Assembly: GCF_003634555.1 (NCBI RefSeq)
Contig: NZ_RBKS01000001.1
Span: forward strand, 2,666,001 to 2,730,000
Length of the DNA stretch: 64,000 nucleotides
Source of the DNA: Frondihabitans australicus
GTDB lineage: Bacteria > Actinomycetota > Actinomycetes > Actinomycetales > Microbacteriaceae
Direction: 5' to 3'
Part shown: positions 61,083 through 64,000 of the stretch, one piece after another
Layout of the letters: the number at the start of each line of letters is the position of its first letter
Position numbering within the stretch: the first letter of the stretch is position 1
Made by a program: the position numbers and the translations under genes
Notes under the pieces: generated by a model
Databases searched by the model: none
Seen by the model: only the letters and a program-made list of their open reading frames with translations
What the model was told of the DNA's origin: nothing

Positions 61083-63242
61083 ATGAAACCGTACTCAGTC
61101 GCACCGCAGCCCCCCGGCCCGCCCGCCGGGACGGGCGCGCGGGTCACGTCCACGTCCCCCCTCTCCCCCTCGGCGCACCTGCGCTCGCCCGTGCAATCCC
61201 CGGGGGTGGGCGGCGAGCAGAGGGTGCGAGGCAGGGGGCGGAAGGGCCTCCCGATCCTGCTCGCCCTGATCGTCGCCCTCATCGCCGCCGTGGCCCTGCC
61301 GGGATCAGCGCAGGCCCTCGCCGCCACCGGGCACGGGGTCGGGTACCTCGCCAGCGACGGCGTGAACTGGATCGGCACCTACCGTCTGGCCGACGGCCGC
61401 CTCGCGTTCTGTCTCGAGGCCGGCAAGGCGTCGCCCGTGGGGCACGACTACGTCGTGTCGAACAGCTCGTCGGCACTCGGGCTGTCGAAGTCCGACCTCG
61501 GCGAGCTCGCCTACATCGCACGGAAGTGGTCGGGCACGAACGACGCCACGACCGCGGCCGCCGGCCAGCTCGCCGTCTGGACAATCGCGGGCCTGCACGG
61601 GCATCCGCAGAGCTGGTACGCCGATCGCGCCGGAGCGCAGAGCGCAGCCGTGGTGTCGCAGGCGAACGCGATGCTCGCGCAGGCGAAAGCGAACGCCACC
61701 GTGGGCGGCTCGGCGTCGCTCTCCCTCCGGCTCGAGGCGGACGGCACCGGGTGGGCGAAAGCGGACCTGACGACCCAGCTCGCCTCGGGCGGCACACGTC
61801 CGGCCAATCCGTCGTCGCAGTCGGGCACGATGACCCTCACCGGCGGCGTGTTCGACGACGGATCCACGTCGACGACCGTCAAGAACGCCGAGTACGTCCA
61901 CGTGAAAGCGACCGGTGACGGCGTCTCGCTCACGGTGCGAGCCTCGGTCACGTTCGCCGGCCTCCCGTTCGACTCGGCCGTCACGGTCGGGTCGGCCGGC
62001 GCGGGCACGCAGATGCTCCTGTTCACGCCGGCGTCGACCTCCACGGCCACGGCATCGAGCACGCAGAGCGAGCTGTCGCCGCTGCCCTTCCAGCCGCGGG
62101 TCGAGACGCGGACCAGCCAGACCGAAGCCCGTGCCGGCGCCGCGATCAGCGATTCCCTGCGCCTCGACGCCGCCCCGGGCGACGGGCTGATGAGCGACTG
62201 GGGCGTGTACGGCGACAGTCTGTCGTCGACGCTGCCGATCCCCGTCACGGTGCGCAGCACGCTGCTCGGCCCGTTCGACGCGGCGCCGACCCCGGCGACG
62301 GAGTGGCCCGCCGATGCTCCGACGGTGTGCTCCGTCGAGGTCGTCGCGAACACCGGCCCCGGCGACTACCGGACTCCCGAGTGCACGCTGCCGAGCGACG
62401 GGTTCTTCGTGTGGGTCGAGACCATCGACCCGGCCGACACACCGGCCGAGAAGGGCGGCGGTCGCGTCCGGCCGTGGAAGTCGGGCTTCGGCACGGCGAC
62501 CGAGGTGACGCACGCGACGACGGGCGCACGGGTGCCGAGCATCCGGACCACGGCTGCGACGGGGTCCCATGACGGCGGGGCGTTCGCCCCGGGCGACTGC
62601 GTGGCCGACGGGCTCAGCGTGACAGGGCTCGGCGACGATGCGTCGGCTCCTGCGGCCGAGGTCGAGAGCCTGCTGCTCGGGCCGTTCGACGAGGAGCCGG
62701 CCGACGGGCACGACTTCGGCCTCGACGACCTCACGAGCCTGCCGGTCGCGGGCAGCGTGACGACCTCCGTCTCGCACGACGGCGACTACACCACGCCGTG
62801 CGTCACCGTGACGAAGACAGGCCACTACGTCTTCGTGCTGCGGTCTCCGGGCTCGGCCGACGGCGACGGCGACGGCGAGGGTGCTCAGGGCGCGGGATCC
62901 GACGGCATCCCGGCGTTCTCCGACCTCGTCGCGCACACCGCCGAGGCCCTCGAAGTAGCGGCCCCCGACGTGCCGGTGACTCCGGTCACGCCCGAGACAC
63001 CCGACCAGCCCTCGACCCCCGCGAAGCCGCACCGACCGGCGACCCCTGCGAAGCCGACGCCGGCGGCGGCGCGCGTGCTCGCGTACACCGGCGCCGAGTC
63101 GATGGCCCCGGAGGCCCTCGCCGGGGCGGGAGCGATCGCGCTCGGGCTCGCCGTGCTGCTCGTCCTCGCGATCACACGACGTGCGCGACGTCGAGGCGCC
63201 GACCCGGACGCCGTCAGAGCTTCTCGATCGGAGCGACCTTGA
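61083..63242 (+). CDS. Cell-surface thioester-domain protein with sortase (LAXTG) anchor
   Basis: Predicted 719-residue exported protein. A long basic N-terminus precedes a signal helix (LPILLALIVALIAAVALPGS, cleavage near AQALA). Residues 85-175 resemble a TQXA thioester domain: Cys110 in RLAFCLEAGKASP and Gln162 in AAGQLAVWTIAG are placed to form an intramolecular Cys-Gln thioester that can bind host or surface amines. Two repeated beta modules follow, each with LLGPFD and a late Cys before a GxYvFV strand. A Pro/Thr/Lys linker leads to the sorting signal LAYTG (666-670), a hydrophobic helix and RRARRR tail. GTG starts at 61206 or nearby are possible instead. The 3' end overlaps pcrA by 29 bp. 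Confidence 0.82.
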   Translation: MKPYSVAPQPPGPPAGTGARVTSTSPLSPSAHLRSPVQSPGVGGEQRVRGRGRKGLPILLALIVALIAAVALPGSAQALAATGHGVGYLASDGVNWIGTYRLADGRLAFCLEAGKASPVGHDYVVSNSSSALGLSKSDLGELAYIARKWSGTNDATTAAAGQLAVWTIAGLHGHPQSWYADRAGAQSAAVVSQANAMLAQAKANATVGGSASLSLRLEADGTGWAKADLTTQLASGGTRPANPSSQSGTMTLTGGVFDDGSTSTTVKNAEYVHVKATGDGVSLTVRASVTFAGLPFDSAVTVGSAGAGTQMLLFTPASTSTATASSTQSELSPLPFQPRVETRTSQTEARAGAAISDSLRLDAAPGDGLMSDWGVYGDSLSSTLPIPVTVRSTLLGPFDAAPTPATEWPADAPTVCSVEVVANTGPGDYRTPECTLPSDGFFVWVETIDPADTPAEKGGGRVRPWKSGFGTATEVTHATTGARVPSIRTTAATGSHDGGAFAPGDCVADGLSVTGLGDDASAPAAEVESLLLGPFDEEPADGHDFGLDDLTSLPVAGSVTTSVSHDGDYTTPCVTVTKTGHYVFVLRSPGSADGDGDGEGAQGAGSDGIPAFSDLVAHTAEALEVAAPDVPVTPVTPETPDQPSTPAKPHRPATPAKPTPAAARVLAYTGAESMAPEALAGAGAIALGLAVLLVLAITRRARRRGADPDAVRASRSERP

Positions 63243-64000
63243 TGAGCAGCTTCTTGCGACCGGCCGTGTCGAACTGCACCTCGGCGATCCGGCGCGGGCC
63301 GACGCCCGTGACCGCCAGCACCGAGCCCTCGCCGAAGTCGACGTGCGAGATGCGGTCGCCCGCATCGAGCTCGAGGTCACCGTTGTCGCGGACCGTCCCG
63401 GTGACGCGATTGGCCCACTCGGTCTTCGGTCGGGTCTTCGCTGCGGCCGTCGCCCGGTCGTAGCTGCCTGACCCGTAGCCGCCGCCGGCTCGGGGGCGAT
63501 TTCCGTATGCACCGGAGTCGCCCCCGAAGCCGCCGTCGCGCCGTGCGTTCAGCGCCCGGGGCTGCGTGCCGCCCCGGCTGTTGGCCATGCCGGGCGACTG
63601 CTTCCAGTCGATGAGCTCGGCGGGGATCTCCTGCAGATAGCGCGACGGCATGGCGACGTTGACCTCGCCGAACTGGGCACGGGTCATGGCCAGCGACAGG
63701 AACAGCTTCTTCTTCGCCCGCGTGATGCCGACGTAGAACAGCCGGCGCTCCTCCGACGGGCCGCCGGGTTCGGAGGCCGACATGCGGTGGGGCAGGAGGT
63801 CCTCCTCCACTCCCGTGAGGAAGACAGCGTCGTACTCCAGGCCCTTCGCGGTGTGAAGCGTCATCAGCGAGACCGTACCGCTCGAGTCGTCGAGCTCGTC
63901 GGCCGCGGCGACCAGCGACACCTCGGTGAGGAAGTCGAGGAGCGTGCCGTCGGGGTTGTTCTTCTGGAACTCCTTGGTCACGGCGACGAGTTCGTCGATG
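63214..64000 (-). CDS. pcrA: ATP-dependent DNA helicase PcrA/UvrD (C-terminal part; continues past window end)
   Basis: Only the last 260 or so codons are present. The helicase motifs V and VI are seen as VSLMTLHTAKGLEYDAVFLT and ERRLFYVGITRAKKKLFLS, the standard UvrD/PcrA pattern for 3'-5' unwinding in excision repair and replication restart. The C-terminal tail is glycine/arginine-rich and ends in a small Tudor-like fold (GDRISHVDFGEGSVLAVTG, then RRIAEVQFDTAGRKKLL), the RNA-polymerase-interacting domain of PcrA. The gene is convergent with, and overlaps, the surface-protein gene. Confidence 0.93.
   Translation of the reverse strand, partial: IDELVAVTKEFQKNNPDGTLLDFLTEVSLVAAADELDDSSGTVSLMTLHTAKGLEYDAVFLTGVEEDLLPHRMSASEPGGPSEERRLFYVGITRAKKKLFLSLAMTRAQFGEVNVAMPSRYLQEIPAELIDWKQSPGMANSRGGTQPRALNARRDGGFGGDSGAYGNRPRAGGGYGSGSYDRATAAAKTRPKTEWANRVTGTVRDNGDLELDAGDRISHVDFGEGSVLAVTGVGPRRIAEVQFDTAGRKKLLIKVAPIEKL

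Overview
The window is high-GC actinobacterial DNA (my estimate is about 70% GC), densely coded, with many GTG starts and many 4-bp ATGA/GTGA overlaps between neighbouring genes. The gene content and order (pcrA / sucC-sucD / a DUF6350-type membrane protein / purN-purH; clpS followed by a DUF2017-type gene; SigK with an RskA-like anti-sigma factor; monomeric isocitrate dehydrogenase) point to a member of the Microbacteriaceae. I cannot name the genus. It reads as ordinary chromosome: I see no transposase, integrase, phage gene, plasmid replication gene, CRISPR array or rRNA.

Layout. 1-4035: SigK/anti-SigK pair, a conserved hypothetical gene, tRNA-Lys(UUU), a spacer rich in GGGAGGA motifs, and a divergent esterase/MarR pair. 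4036-8162: a galactose (Leloir) locus, a DeoR regulator with a mutarotase-like gene diverging from galT-galK across a clear operator. 8443-11605: folD and glyA behind a ZTP riboswitch, diverging from clpS and a DUF2017 gene. 11613-21241: two MFS exporters, a PIG-V-like mannosyltransferase, a broken GNAT gene, purU, nagA, an NAD-dependent epimerase and small genes. 21327-23632: a D-serine-deaminase-like PLP enzyme and a Cof-type phosphatase. 23810-28934: a four-gene catabolic operon (MFS, SDR, FAD oxidase, FGGY kinase) whose substrate is unknown. 29054-37174: an amino-sugar (chitooligosaccharide) regulon of ABC importer, GH20 hexosaminidase and nagB, with a ROK repressor facing a ROK kinase. 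37290-44742: isocitrate dehydrogenase, a phosphonate-type ABC importer and a divergent phosphonatase-like hydrolase. 44756-50061: an alkyltransferase-like protein, a GNAT, and a ROK regulator followed by a GH38 alpha-mannosidase. 50380-54860: an ArsR-like regulator, a heterodimeric ABC exporter and a 32-residue small ORF. 55014-60785: purH, purN, DUF6350 gene, sucD, sucC. 61083-64000: a sortase-anchored thioester surface protein meeting the 3' end of pcrA.

How it fits together. Much of the window is saprophytic or plant-litter sugar use. Chitin-derived N-acetylglucosamine is imported, cleaved, phosphorylated and deaminated (the ABC importer, GH20, ROK kinase and NagB cluster, with NagA elsewhere in the window). 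Galactose and mannosides are handled by the gal genes and GH38. A second theme is one-carbon and purine metabolism (glyA, folD, purU, purH, purN), linked by a riboswitch that senses the purine intermediate ZTP.

The least explained structures are a 60-bp palindromic element present twice, other long palindromes between genes, an over-represented octamer, the FAD-oxidase/FGGY operon, and the small ORF ahead of the ABC exporter.
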